Assembly: GCA_945875845.1 (NCBI GenBank)
Contig: CAMCMB010000069.1
Span: forward strand, 1-40,289
Source of the DNA: Pirellula staleyi DSM 6068
GTDB taxonomy: Bacteria; Planctomycetota; Planctomycetia; Pirellulales; Pirellulaceae
Reading direction: 5' to 3'
DNA: 40,289 nucleotides
Below the pieces are notes generated by a model. The model searched no databases and was not told the origin of the DNA. It saw only the letters and a list, made by a program, of their open reading frames with translations. Position numbers and translations under genes: made by a program. Positions 5,373 through 14,523 of the stretch are shown here, one piece after another; position 1 is the stretch's first letter; each line of letters opens with the position of its first letter.

Positions 5373-7772
5373 ATGGCTTTGAAGAAATCCGAACTTTACT
5401 CCTCCCTGTGGTCTGGCTGCGATGAGCTGCGCGGCGGGATGGATGCGAGCCAGTACAAGGATTATGTGCTGGTACTGCTGTTCATCAAATATGTCAGCGA
5501 CAAGTATGCTGGGCTGCCCTATGCGCCGATTACGATTCCGCCGGGCTCAAGCTTCAAAGACATGGTCGCGCTAAAGGGCACGAAGGATATTGGCGACCAG
5601 ATCAACAAGAAGATCATTGCTCCGCTCGCCAGTGCCAACAAGCTGTCCGATATGCCGGACTTCAACGACGCAACAAAGCTGGGCAGCGACAAGGAGATGG
5701 TTGATCGACTGAGCAACCTAATCGCGATCTTTGAAAACCCGTCGCTCGACTTCTCCAAGAACCGTGCGGATGGAGATGATATTCTGGGCGATGCCTACGA
5801 ATACCTGATGCGACACTTCGCGGTCGAGAGCGGTAAGAGCAAGGGGCAGTTTCTCACCCCGTCCGAGGTCAGCCGCATTTTGGCGAAGATCATCGGTATC
5901 GGCACTGCGAAAACCAGTGCGGACACCACGGTTGGCGACCCGACTTGCGGGTCCGGTTCGCTGCTATTGAAAGTGGCGGACGAAGCCCGCACGCCGGTCA
6001 CGCTGTATGGGCAGGAAAAGGACGCAGCGACCAGCGGCTTGGCTCGCATGAACATGATCCTGCACAACAATCCCACGGCGTTGATCGTCCAGGGAAACAC
6101 GCTGACCGATCCCAAGTTTAAAGATGGCGATTCAATCAAGACCTTTGATTTCGTTGTCGCCAATCCTCCATTCTCCGATAAACGCTGGAGCACCGGACTA
6201 GATCCACTCCACGATGAATTCGACCGCTTCACTGGATTCGGTGTTCCGCCTGCTAAACAGGGCGATTATGCCTACTTGCTGCACATCGTGCGAACGCTCA
6301 AGAGCACGGGCAAGGGAGCCTGCATTCTGCCGCACGGCGTGTTGTTCCGTGGCAATGCCGAAGCCGACATCCGTCGCAATCTAATTCGCAAGGGCTATAT
6401 CAAAGGGATCATCGGTTTGCCTGCCAACTTGTTTTACGGCACTGGCATTCCGGCGTGTATCATCGTCATCGACAAGGAGCACGCTCAAGCTCGCAAGGGG
6501 ATCTTTATGGTTGATGCCAGCGCTGGCTTTACCAAAGATGGTCCGAAGAACCGACTCCGCGACCAGGACATCCACAAGATTGTCGATGTTTTCAACAAAC
6601 AGCAAGAGGTTGCCAAGTATTCGCGCATGGTTCCAGTTGCCGAGATCGAGAAGAACGACTTCAACCTCAATCTGCCGCGCTACATCGATAGCCAACAAGT
6701 CGAGGATCTTCAGGACATCGAAGGACATTTGAAAGGTGGCATTCCCCAAGCCGATGTCGAAGCACTGGATCGCTATTGGGCGGTCTGTCCAGGCTTGCAG
6801 CAATCGCTGTTTAAGAAAAACCGCAAGGGATACGTCAATCTGAAAGTAGACAAGTCCGACATTAAGACCGCAATCTACGACCATCCCGAGTTCGCTACGT
6901 TCATTGCGGGGATGGGAGAACATTTCGACACTTGGCGAAAGAAGTCGTCCAAGAAACTGAAGGAGCTGGCAACAGGTTGTCATCCCAAGGAAGTGATCGC
7001 CGCAATCGCCGAGGGCTTGCTGAAACACTATCTGGAAAAACCGCTGATCGACTCCTACGACATCTACCAGCACTTACTGGACTATTGGTCGGAAGTGATG
7101 CAGGACGATTGCTACATAATCGCTGCCGATGGCTGGAAGGCTGAACCGTACCGCGTTATCGAGACGGACAAGAAAGGCAAGGAGCGGGACAAGGGTTGGG
7201 CTTGTGATTTGGTTCCCAAGCCGCTGGTCGTCGCCAAGTATTTTGCGAAGGAGCAAGTAGCGATCGATGCGCTTAACGCCGAATTGGAAAGCGTAACCAG
7301 CAAGCTGACCGAGATTGAGGAGGAACATAGCGGCGAAGAAGGTTTGTTATCGGAACTGGACAAGGTCAACAAAGCCAATGTGGCGGCTCGCCTCAAAGAA
7401 ATCAAAGGGGACAAAGAAGCGAAAGACGAAGCGGCAGTGCTTAATGACTGGCTTAAGCTGAACACGCAGGAAGCGGATTTCAAAAAGCAGATCAAGGATG
7501 CGGAAGCGGCTCTCGATGCTAGGGCGTATGCCCAGTATGCCAAGCTGGACGATGCAGAAGTCAAGGCACTGGTCGTGGACAATAAATGGCTAGCGACGCT
7601 CGACGCCGCCATCCACGGCGAAATGGATCGCATCAGCCAGCAGCTAACGCAGCGAGTCAAGGAACTTGCCGAGCGTTACGAGTCGGCGTTGCCTGAATTG
7701 ACGAACCGTGTTGAAGAACTGGAAGTTAAAGTGAATAGCCATTTGGACAGGATGGGATTCGCATGGAAATGA
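5373..7772 (+). CDS. hsdM: type I restriction-modification DNA methyltransferase subunit HsdM
   Basis: HsdM methylates adenine in the recognition sequence as part of the HsdM2S complex and forms the core of the HsdR2M2S enzyme. The protein shows an N-terminal helical domain (about 1-130), the GQFLTPSEVSRIL segment before the catalytic core, the SAM-binding motif I DPTCGSGSLLL (about 189-199) and the catalytic NPPF at 264-267. At 799 residues it is longer than many HsdM proteins. The extra C-terminal part (about 480-799) includes a charged coiled coil (roughly 620-790) that may contact HsdS or HsdR. It overlaps the start of hsdS. No frameshift or missing motif is seen, so it is probably active. 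Confidence 0.95.
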   Translation: MALKKSELYSSLWSGCDELRGGMDASQYKDYVLVLLFIKYVSDKYAGLPYAPITIPPGSSFKDMVALKGTKDIGDQINKKIIAPLASANKLSDMPDFNDATKLGSDKEMVDRLSNLIAIFENPSLDFSKNRADGDDILGDAYEYLMRHFAVESGKSKGQFLTPSEVSRILAKIIGIGTAKTSADTTVGDPTCGSGSLLLKVADEARTPVTLYGQEKDAATSGLARMNMILHNNPTALIVQGNTLTDPKFKDGDSIKTFDFVVANPPFSDKRWSTGLDPLHDEFDRFTGFGVPPAKQGDYAYLLHIVRTLKSTGKGACILPHGVLFRGNAEADIRRNLIRKGYIKGIIGLPANLFYGTGIPACIIVIDKEHAQARKGIFMVDASAGFTKDGPKNRLRDQDIHKIVDVFNKQQEVAKYSRMVPVAEIEKNDFNLNLPRYIDSQQVEDLQDIEGHLKGGIPQADVEALDRYWAVCPGLQQSLFKKNRKGYVNLKVDKSDIKTAIYDHPEFATFIAGMGEHFDTWRKKSSKKLKELATGCHPKEVIAAIAEGLLKHYLEKPLIDSYDIYQHLLDYWSEVMQDDCYIIAADGWKAEPYRVIETDKKGKERDKGWACDLVPKPLVVAKYFAKEQVAIDALNAELESVTSKLTEIEEEHSGEEGLLSELDKVNKANVAARLKEIKGDKEAKDEAAVLNDWLKLNTQEADFKKQIKDAEAALDARAYAQYAKLDDAEVKALVVDNKWLATLDAAIHGEMDRISQQLTQRVKELAERYESALPELTNRVEELEVKVNSHLDRMGFAWK

Positions 7773-9004
7773 AGCCGGGTTACAAGCAGACCGAAGTCGG
7801 CATCATCCCGGAGGATTGGGAGGTCAAGCCGCTTTCCAGCCTCAGTACGGAAATCGGGGATGGCATTCACTCCACGCCGAACTACGTCAAGTCCTCCGAG
7901 TTTCACTTCGTAAACGGCAATAACTTGGTGACCGACCGAATTTCGATTACCGATAACACTATGTGTGTCAGCGAGGCCGAATACAAAAAGCTCAGAAAGA
8001 ATCTGAGTGACCGAACACTCTTGCTCTCGATTAACGGCACGATCGGGAATCTTGCCTTCTACAAGGGCGAGCAAGTCGTCTTGGGCAAGAGTGCGGCATA
8101 CATTAGCGTCGCAAAGGACGTCTCCAGGCGGTTCATTTCCTATTGTCTAAAAAATCGTCCCACCGCTTTGTATTTCGACAACGAGCTGACGGGCACAACA
8201 ATCAGAAACCTTTCGCTTCAATCGTTGCGGAATACCCCAATCCCGTTGCCTCCGACCCTCCCGGAACAACGCGCCATTGCGACGGCGTTGTCGGATGCGG
8301 ATGCGTGGATTGAATCGCTGGAGCAACTGATCGCCAAGAAGCGGCAGATCAAACAAGGTGCGATGCAGGAACTGCTCACCGGTAAACGACGACTCCCAGG
8401 CTTCAAAGGCGCGTGGGAACTCGTTAAAGCTGGAAGTATCGGGCGTTTCCAGGGTGGAAGCGGTTTTCCGATCAAGTTTCAAGGCGCGACGTCAGGGGAA
8501 TTTCCCCTATACAAAGTCTCCGACATGAATAACTCGGGCAACGAAACTTTCATGGAGAATGCCAACAACTACATCAGCGAGTCTTTGCGTAAGCAAATTG
8601 GCGCGACCGCGTTTCCCGCAAAGTGTATTGTGTTCGCAAAAGTTGGTGCGGCTGTATTTCTTGAGCGAAAGAAGATTCTTACGAAACCGAGTTGTCTGGA
8701 TAACAATATGGCCGCGTTTATCATGGATGCAAGCCGCTGCGATTGCAGGTTTCTTCACTACGTCCTATTGAGCACAAAGTTGGGTAGTCTCGTGAGCACC
8801 ACAGCACTGCCTTCCTTGAGCGGTAGCGTACTCGCGTCCATTGAATTGCGTCTTCCTCCGCTCTGCGAACAATCTGCTATCGCAGTCGTCCTCTCCGATA
8901 TGGACACCGAAATCACCGCCCTCGAAAGCAAGCTCACCAAAGCACGTCAAATCAAGCAGGGGATGATGCAAGAATTGCTCACCGGGAGGATTCGCCTCAT
9001 ATGA
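7763..9004 (+). CDS. hsdS: type I restriction-modification specificity subunit HsdS
   Basis: HsdS determines the bipartite DNA target of the enzyme. The 413-residue protein has the standard two-fold plan. Target recognition domain 1 (about 10-165) is followed by a central conserved helix containing LPEQRAIATALSDADAWIE and KKRQIKQGAMQELLTGKR. Domain 2 (about 216-360) is followed by a second conserved helix with CEQSAIAVVLSDMDTEI and ARQIKQGMMQELLTGR. The start at 7763 overlaps hsdM by 10 bases with AGGA upstream. Met3 at 7769 would give an ATGA junction with the hsdM stop and is also plausible. The target sequence cannot be predicted by eye. Confidence 0.93.
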   Translation: MEMKPGYKQTEVGIIPEDWEVKPLSSLSTEIGDGIHSTPNYVKSSEFHFVNGNNLVTDRISITDNTMCVSEAEYKKLRKNLSDRTLLLSINGTIGNLAFYKGEQVVLGKSAAYISVAKDVSRRFISYCLKNRPTALYFDNELTGTTIRNLSLQSLRNTPIPLPPTLPEQRAIATALSDADAWIESLEQLIAKKRQIKQGAMQELLTGKRRLPGFKGAWELVKAGSIGRFQGGSGFPIKFQGATSGEFPLYKVSDMNNSGNETFMENANNYISESLRKQIGATAFPAKCIVFAKVGAAVFLERKKILTKPSCLDNNMAAFIMDASRCDCRFLHYVLLSTKLGSLVSTTALPSLSGSVLASIELRLPPLCEQSAIAVVLSDMDTEITALESKLTKARQIKQGMMQELLTGRIRLI

Positions 9005-9606
9005 CCAAACAGACTAAAGGCGATGCTCCAGTTGCCCCAGTGTCGGCTAAAATGGCTTCGCCCTCAACATCACCTTACACCATCGAAAAACATCAGCATC
9101 TTTACGCTGCCTGGGCAGCTTGTCGCGGTGCGTCGGTGTTGGGATGTCGGTTCAAAGTCCAACAAGGGCGTCTGTTGCTTGAATCTTGCGGTTTTGTGCC
9201 GAATCTCGCGTTGCCAAGTCAGTTGCCTGACGTTACCTGTATGGACGCTCGACACCGTCAATGGCGAGTAGCAATGATACAAAACGCCACGACGCATCGC
9301 CTGAAGATGACGCACGGAGTCGCTGCCAAGCTCATTAACCTCTATCTAAAATGTCGCTTTGTCTGCGGCGGTCACCACGCTCACGTCCGCGTTAGTCGAC
9401 TACATCCGCCGATCGACAGCGTGATGTTGAAGGCATTGGTTGAAAGTAACGTGGGTGGTTTTCGATCGGAGTGGAAACATCTCCAGAATCTGCGATGGTC
9501 CAAATTCACGTCGGACCAATACGAACATGCGATTGCGTTAATCCGGCAGTCCTTGAACGGAGAGCCACTCTGGAAAATCGAAGAATACTGGCAAGGCAAT
9601 CAATGA
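9001..9606 (+). CDS. unrecognised 201-residue protein inside the restriction operon
   Basis: No known domain is recognised. The start overlaps the hsdS stop in an ATGA junction, so it is translated with the restriction enzyme. After a Ser/Pro/Ala-rich leader (1-25) there is a helical segment, YTIEKHQHLYAAWAACRG (26-43), a basic central part with several Cys and His residues, and a tryptophan-bearing C-terminus ending IEEYWQGNQ. The protein is basic, with no signal peptide or membrane segment. Its place between hsdS and hsdR suggests an accessory of the R-M system, such as a regulator, anti-restriction control or DNA-binding helper, but this is inference from position. Confidence 0.75.
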   Translation: MTKQTKGDAPVAPVSAKMASPSTSPYTIEKHQHLYAAWAACRGASVLGCRFKVQQGRLLLESCGFVPNLALPSQLPDVTCMDARHRQWRVAMIQNATTHRLKMTHGVAAKLINLYLKCRFVCGGHHAHVRVSRLHPPIDSVMLKALVESNVGGFRSEWKHLQNLRWSKFTSDQYEHAIALIRQSLNGEPLWKIEEYWQGNQ

Positions 9607-9686
9607 ATACCGACCACATTATGCTCGAAGTTGTGGTGACATCATCGACTGAAGGCGACAACATACACACCGAAAGGATTCGATAG
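9603..9686 (+). CDS. 27-residue micro-ORF coupled on both sides
   Basis: An ATG at 9603 overlaps the stop of the 201-residue gene (ATGA), and the frame ends at TAG 9684-9686, two bases before the ATG of the DUF429 gene. The peptide begins MNTDHIMLEVVV and ends HTERIR. An AAAGGA sequence inside its end serves as the ribosome site for the next gene. It could be a real small protein, a coupling leader that keeps ribosomes moving through the operon, or chance. Confidence 0.4.
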   Translation: MNTDHIMLEVVVTSSTEGDNIHTERIR

Positions 9687-9688
9687 AT

Positions 9689-10450
9689 ATGAACACCGAA
9701 CAAGAAGTCATTCGTTTTTTTGTTGGCTGGGATGTCGGCGCTTGGAACTGCGACAAAAACCCCAATAGTCGAGATGCCATCGTGATCTTGGATTCTCAAA
9801 ATCAAATTGTCGGTCGCCCGTGGGGCTGGGGAAATCTTCGGTCGACAATCAATGCTTCTGCGTCAACCAGGAAATGGCTAGAGGCACTTTTCACTTTATG
9901 TGATACTGAGCTTCCCAAGGACAACTATCGGGTCACGATGGCGATTGACACGCCTCTTGGATTCTCGACGGAATTTGTCCAGCTCATAACTAACTTAGCG
10001 TGTTACTCCAAACCAATCGATGACAGCGCTACCAACAAGTATCTGTTTCGGCAAACTGAACGATTTTTGTTTGCGAACGATCATACGCCTCTCTCTGCGA
10101 TAATTCATATGATTGGCAGTCAAGCGACAAAAGGAGTGCATGTTATATCGAAGTTCTCAAAAACAATTGCTGACTGCGGCGTCTGGACAGATGGAGCTAG
10201 TTTGACGGTGATTGAGGCTTACCCCGCGTCATGCAAGGGGTCAAAGTCGATGCGTGATTTGAGGCATCACGCCGCTCTCGGTCGCGATGATATCGAAGAT
10301 GCGTTGACATGCGCGTTAGTTGCGTATCTTTTTGAAACAAATCGAGCGTCTTTGGCCGCTCCGTTTGAAGAAACGCCAAAAACTGAGGGTTGGATCTGGG
10401 TGCCATTGGACGCGTTAAATCAAAAAATAGATCCTGCGAGCGTGAAATGA
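9689..10450 (+). CDS. DUF429-like predicted RNase-H-fold nuclease in the restriction operon
   Basis: The 253-residue protein shows the pattern of DUF429 proteins, predicted to adopt an RNase-H-like fold. An N-terminal strand FVGWDVGAWN carries Asp15. AIDTPLGF carries Asp87, a YLFRQTERFL segment follows near 118-127, VIEAYP carries Glu176, and RDDIEDALTCAL carries Asp200, Asp201 and Asp204. These acidic residues could form a metal-dependent nuclease site. The start is supported by AAAGGA upstream, and the stop overlaps hsdR in an ATGA junction. Presence between hsdS and hsdR is unusual and suggests a second nuclease activity or a structural helper for the R-M complex. The family call is fairly sure; activity is inferred. 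Confidence 0.7.
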   Translation: MNTEQEVIRFFVGWDVGAWNCDKNPNSRDAIVILDSQNQIVGRPWGWGNLRSTINASASTRKWLEALFTLCDTELPKDNYRVTMAIDTPLGFSTEFVQLITNLACYSKPIDDSATNKYLFRQTERFLFANDHTPLSAIIHMIGSQATKGVHVISKFSKTIADCGVWTDGASLTVIEAYPASCKGSKSMRDLRHHAALGRDDIEDALTCALVAYLFETNRASLAAPFEETPKTEGWIWVPLDALNQKIDPASVK

Positions 10451-13400
10451 CCGATATCGGCAAAACAGAACGCAAGACCCAAGATCGAGTAATCAAGTTG
10501 TTCCGCGACGAACTTGGCTATCGCTTTCTCGGCAACTGGACAGACCGCGCTAGCAACAGCAACGTCGAGGAAGGGTTACTTGTGCCCTATCTCCGGGAGT
10601 CCGATTACTCACCCGATCAGATAAGCCGCGCGATCTACTTACTACGCATGGAAGCCGACAACCACAACCGATCGCTGTACGACAACAACCAAGCTGTCTA
10701 CAACCTGTTGCGGTACGGCGTACCCGTCAAAACCGATGCGGGCAAGGCTACCGAGACCGTGCATCTGATCAATTGGCGCGAACCAGAAAAGAATGACTTT
10801 GTTATCGTCGAGGAAGTCACGCTGAAAGGCGGTCTGGAGCGTCGCCCCGATCTGGTGCTGTATATCAACGGCATCGCTATCGCTGTGCTGGAACTGAAAA
10901 ACAGTCGTGTCACCATTGGCGACGGAATCCGTCAGAACCTCTCAAACCAATTGCCAGAGTTCAACCAGTGGTTCTTCAGCACAATTCAATTCGTATTCGC
11001 CGGGAACGATTCCGAAGGGCTCCAATACGGCTCGATCGGCACGCAAGAAAAATTCTTTCTGAAGTGGAAAGAGGACGAACAAGACGATAGCCGCTTCAAA
11101 CTGGACAAGTACCTGCTGAAGCTCTGCCACAAAGCTCGGCTGATCGAGTTGATCCACGATTTCGTACTTTTCGACGGCGGTATTAAGAAACTGCCGCGTG
11201 TCCATCAATACTTCGGTGTCAAAGCGGCTCAGGAGCATGTGCGCCAGCGCAAGGGCGGCATCATCTGGCACACGCAGGGTAGCGGCAAGAGCATTGTGAT
11301 GGTGTTGCTCGCCAAGTGGATACTGGAAAACAATCCAAATGCGCGAGTTGCCATCGTCACCGACCGCGATGAATTGGACAAGCAGATCGAACGTGTCTTT
11401 CGGGAAGCTGGCGAACCGATCAAACGGACGTACAGCGGACGCGATTTGATGACGCAGTTAGGGCAAGCCAAACCGCGCTTGCTGTGCTCCTTGGTCCATA
11501 AGTTCGGACGACGGGATGTCGATGACTTCGATGCGTTCATCAAGGAACTGGAAGCCCAGCCAAGCCCCACGGTCGGTGAGCTGTTTGTATTTGTGGACGA
11601 ATGCCATCGCACGCAAGGCGGCAAACTGCATCGCGTGATGACGGCGATGATGCCGAATGCCGTGTTCATTGGCTTTACCGGTACACCGCTACTCAAGAAA
11701 GACAAGGCGACCAGTCTGGAGGTCTTTGGCGGATACATCCACACTTACAAATTCAGCGAGGCGGTCGAGGACGATGTCGTGCTGGATTTGATCTACGAAG
11801 CCCGCGACATCGACCAGCGTCTGGGATCACAGGAAAAGATCGACCAGTGGTTTGACGCAAAAACCAAGGGGCTGAACGACTGGCAAAAGGACGAACTCAA
11901 AAAGCAGTGGGGAACGATGCAAGCCGTACTTAGCTCGCGATCCCGCATGGAGCGAGTGGTTTTCGATATTGTGCATGACTTCGGTTTCAAGCCACGACTT
12001 TCTAATGAACGTGGCAATGCGATCTTGGTTGCGTCCAGCATCTACGAGGCGACCAAGTATTTCACGGTGTTCCAGAAAACGCCGCTCAAAGGCAAGTGCG
12101 CGATTGTTACCTCGTACAACCCACAAGCCCAGGATGTGACCAAGGAGGAAGTCGGCGCAAACACCGAGACCGACAAGCAGTTCATTTACAACACATACAC
12201 GGAGTTGCTCAAGAACGTCGATGCTAAGCCGGGTAAGACCAAGACCGAAACCTACGAGGACTTTGCCAAGAGTAAGTTCATCAAAGAGCCAGCGAACATG
12301 AAGCTGCTGGTTGTGGTTGATAAACTGCTGACTGGATTCGACGCGCCTCCGTGCACGTTTCTGTATATCGACAAATCGATGCAGGACCACGGCTTGTTCC
12401 AAGCCATTTGCCGCACGAACCGGTTGGATGGCGATGACAAGGATTTCGGTTACATCGTTGACTACAAGGATCTGTTCAAGAAGGTCGAGAAAACCATCGC
12501 GGTGTACACGTCGGAAATTGACGACAGTAGCGGCGGTGCCGATCCCACGGTACTGGTGCAAGATCGCCTGAAGAAAGGCAAGGAGCGGCTCGATAGTGCC
12601 CTGGAGGCTCTCGCCCTACTGTGTGAACCGGTGGAGCCGCCCAAGGGTGAACTGGAGCACATTCATTACTTTTGCGGCAATACGGAGATTGCTACCGACC
12701 TCAAGGAGCGTGAACCGCAGCGCGCGGCACTCTACAAGGGGACAGTGGCTCTCGTGCGCGCCTATGCCAATATCTCAGACGAGCTAGACGAAGCGGGCTA
12801 CAGCAACAGCGATATAGCTCGGATCAAGCAACAGCAGAACCATTACTTGGATGTGCGGGAGATCGTGCGTCGCGCCAGCGGAGAATCGCTGGATATGAAA
12901 GCCTACGAAGCTGACATGCGGCACCTGATCGATACTTATGTGCAAGCCGACGAGCCACGCAAGATCTCGCCATTCGACAACATGGGGCTGCTCGATCTGA
13001 TTGTAAAGACCGGTATCGCCGCCGCCATCGCCCAGCAGCTAGGCGGTCTAAAGGGAAACAAAGGGGCAATTGCCGAGACCATCGAAAACAACGTCCGTCG
13101 CAAAATCATCAAGGAACATCTGAACGACCCCGCTTATTACGAAAAGATGTCGGCATTGCTGGACGAGATTATCGCGGCACGAAAATCGAAGGCGATTGAG
13201 TACGAAGCTTATTTGAAGCGGATCGCGGAACTTGCCAAAAAGGTTGAGGCGGGCTTTGCCGAATCGACTCCTGCCACGCTCGATACGCCGGGCAAACGAG
13301 CCTTGTACAACAATCTCCGATCTGCCAGTGCCGGACAGGTCGGCGAGTCGCCAGCGGCTTACAATCAGGATGACGATAAGGAACTGAAACTGGCGCTGGA

Positions 13401-13554
13401 AATCGACCAAGTCGTCCGTCAAGTCCGACCAGACGGTTGGCGCGGCATTCAATCTCGCGAGCAGGTAATCAAAGCCGCGTTGTACGGCGTTCTCAAGAAT
13501 GTCGATGAAGTAGAGCGGATCTTCTTGATCATCAAGGCGCAAAGCGAATATTGA
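10447..13554 (+). CDS. hsdR: type I restriction enzyme motor and nuclease subunit HsdR
   Basis: HsdR translocates DNA with ATP and cuts it at a distance from unmethylated sites. The 1035-residue protein has an N-terminal PD-(D/E)xK nuclease (Asp135, then ELK at 149-151). A superfamily 2 helicase motor follows, with Walker A GSGKS at 278-282, DECH at 384-387, GFTGTP as motif III and the late motif LLTGFDAP...QAICRTNR. The C-terminal third is helical and should bind HsdM. The ATG at 10447 overlaps the DUF429 stop; an upstream in-frame TTG at 10390 is less likely. All main motifs are intact. It overlaps the next gene by one base. Confidence 0.95.
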   Translation: MTDIGKTERKTQDRVIKLFRDELGYRFLGNWTDRASNSNVEEGLLVPYLRESDYSPDQISRAIYLLRMEADNHNRSLYDNNQAVYNLLRYGVPVKTDAGKATETVHLINWREPEKNDFVIVEEVTLKGGLERRPDLVLYINGIAIAVLELKNSRVTIGDGIRQNLSNQLPEFNQWFFSTIQFVFAGNDSEGLQYGSIGTQEKFFLKWKEDEQDDSRFKLDKYLLKLCHKARLIELIHDFVLFDGGIKKLPRVHQYFGVKAAQEHVRQRKGGIIWHTQGSGKSIVMVLLAKWILENNPNARVAIVTDRDELDKQIERVFREAGEPIKRTYSGRDLMTQLGQAKPRLLCSLVHKFGRRDVDDFDAFIKELEAQPSPTVGELFVFVDECHRTQGGKLHRVMTAMMPNAVFIGFTGTPLLKKDKATSLEVFGGYIHTYKFSEAVEDDVVLDLIYEARDIDQRLGSQEKIDQWFDAKTKGLNDWQKDELKKQWGTMQAVLSSRSRMERVVFDIVHDFGFKPRLSNERGNAILVASSIYEATKYFTVFQKTPLKGKCAIVTSYNPQAQDVTKEEVGANTETDKQFIYNTYTELLKNVDAKPGKTKTETYEDFAKSKFIKEPANMKLLVVVDKLLTGFDAPPCTFLYIDKSMQDHGLFQAICRTNRLDGDDKDFGYIVDYKDLFKKVEKTIAVYTSEIDDSSGGADPTVLVQDRLKKGKERLDSALEALALLCEPVEPPKGELEHIHYFCGNTEIATDLKEREPQRAALYKGTVALVRAYANISDELDEAGYSNSDIARIKQQQNHYLDVREIVRRASGESLDMKAYEADMRHLIDTYVQADEPRKISPFDNMGLLDLIVKTGIAAAIAQQLGGLKGNKGAIAETIENNVRRKIIKEHLNDPAYYEKMSALLDEIIAARKSKAIEYEAYLKRIAELAKKVEAGFAESTPATLDTPGKRALYNNLRSASAGQVGESPAAYNQDDDKELKLALEIDQVVRQVRPDGWRGIQSREQVIKAALYGVLKNVDEVERIFLIIKAQSEY

Positions 13555-14270
13555 TGGTTACCAAGATCATGCTCGGAAAGATCGAAGCCGAAGTGGTGCT
13601 CAAGGACATCAAGAATGTTCATTTGAGTGTTCATCCTCCAGCAGGTCGAGTGCGGATTGCTGCTCCCAAGCGGATGAATCTAGACACGATTCGGGTGTTC
13701 GCCATTTCCAAATTAGACTGGATCAAAAAACAGCAAAAAAAGCTTCTCGACCAGGAACGTGAGTCGGAGCGAGAGTACCTCGAACGTGAAAGCCATTACG
13801 TTTGGGGCAAGCGTTATCTTCTGTCTGTAATCGAGCGCGATGAACCACCGTCCGTCTTACTCAAACACAGCAAGATGGTGCTGCATGTCCGACCGGGCAC
13901 AGCGGAATCCAGGCGGCAGGAAATCGTTGAAGAATGGTATCGAGGTCTTGTCAAGCAAGCCGCTCCGGCATTGATCGCCGAATGGGAGCCACGGCTAGGC
14001 GTCCAGGTAGCTCGATTCTATGTCCAGCGCATGCGAACACGCTGGGGAAGCTGCAATCCAATAACCACCAGCATCCGCTTGAACACCGATCTTGCCAAGA
14101 AACCGCAAGAATGCCTGGAATACATCGTCGTCCACGAAATGATGCACTTGCTAGAGCCGACCCACAATGCTCGCTTCATCGCTTTGATGGATCGCTACAT
14201 CCCTCAGTGGCAAGAGCGACGCCAACTCCTCAATCGCCTGCCAGTCAGGCACGAGGATTGGGAATACTAG
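13554..14270 (+). CDS. YgjP/DUF45-type metalloprotease linked to the type I operon
   Basis: The 238-residue protein belongs to the YgjP-like (DUF45, M48-related) predicted zinc metallopeptidases. Signature pieces are YVQRMRTRWGSCN in the middle and VVHEMMHLLEPTHNARF near the C-terminus, where HEMMH (194-198) is the zinc site. It starts at ATG 13554, sharing one base with the hsdR stop (TGATG). Genes of this family are often found directly after hsdR. A role in controlled breakdown of HsdR, the way cells avoid self-restriction, is plausible but not shown here. Confidence 0.88.
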   Translation: MVTKIMLGKIEAEVVLKDIKNVHLSVHPPAGRVRIAAPKRMNLDTIRVFAISKLDWIKKQQKKLLDQERESEREYLERESHYVWGKRYLLSVIERDEPPSVLLKHSKMVLHVRPGTAESRRQEIVEEWYRGLVKQAAPALIAEWEPRLGVQVARFYVQRMRTRWGSCNPITTSIRLNTDLAKKPQECLEYIVVHEMMHLLEPTHNARFIALMDRYIPQWQERRQLLNRLPVRHEDWEY

Positions 14271-14277
14271 CTTCCAC

Positions 14278-14308
14278 GAGCGGTCGGGTTCGCGAGTCCC
14301 GACGGCTC
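14278..14308 (+). terminator. weak terminator candidate behind the restriction operon
   Basis: The inverted repeat starts eight bases after the metalloprotease stop, with core arms GTCGGG and CCCGAC around the loop TTCGCGAGT and an extended stem of 10 of 11 pairs. There is no T-run, so termination could only be factor-dependent, or the hairpin may instead protect the transcript end. Confidence 0.35.
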
Positions 14309-14450
14309 AGTAGCAGATAGGGTACATCCTATTTGTTAAGTAGCACGGAAGGGACAACGTATCGGAAGGCTGGACAAACGCCCCCTCGCGCGAGGGAAGG
14401 CAATCAACGCTTGATTGCCTGCTGTTCGATTGTCAAGATCTTCAGGTAAC

Positions 14451-14495
14451 GGTGAGCAGCTCTTGGTCGACGACGTGTGGCGGTTGCTGACCCAG
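14451..14495. repeat. right copy of the 45-nt direct repeat
   Basis: This copy matches 4897-4941 at 39 of 45 positions. In the same frame it reads EQLLVDDVWRLLTQ and then diverges from the other remnant tails (SKRR follows), so it breaks off inside the coding part. It closes the segment that holds the type I restriction operon. Confidence 0.75.
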
Positions 14496-14523
14496 AGTAA
14501 AAGGCGTCGATCTACGTGAGAGG

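Larger units (their letters stand above)
14271..14523. other. non-coding junction after the restriction operon with three hairpins
   Basis: No gene is seen. Three inverted repeats follow the operon. The first is an 11-bp stem with one mismatch (14278-14288/14298-14308), the second a perfect 14-bp palindrome CCCTCGCGCGAGGG (14383-14396), and the third a perfect 10-bp stem with a 3-base loop (14398-14407/14411-14420). None has a T-run, but the first could act as a transcription stop or RNA-stabilising hairpin. The right copy of the 45-nt repeat lies at the end. Confidence 0.5.

Noticed and set aside
6381-7073. Long minus-strand open frame opposite hsdM
   Set aside because: It is antisense to a clearly coding gene and has no recognisable domain.
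9652-9668. GTGACATCAT inside the micro-ORF, shared with the dyad at 4955
   Set aside because: Only ten bases agree and there is no dyad around it; likely chance.
10390-10446. Upstream TTG start for hsdR
   Set aside because: It lies within the DUF429 coding region, while ATG 10447 gives the ATGA coupling seen elsewhere in the operon and a normal HsdR N-terminus.
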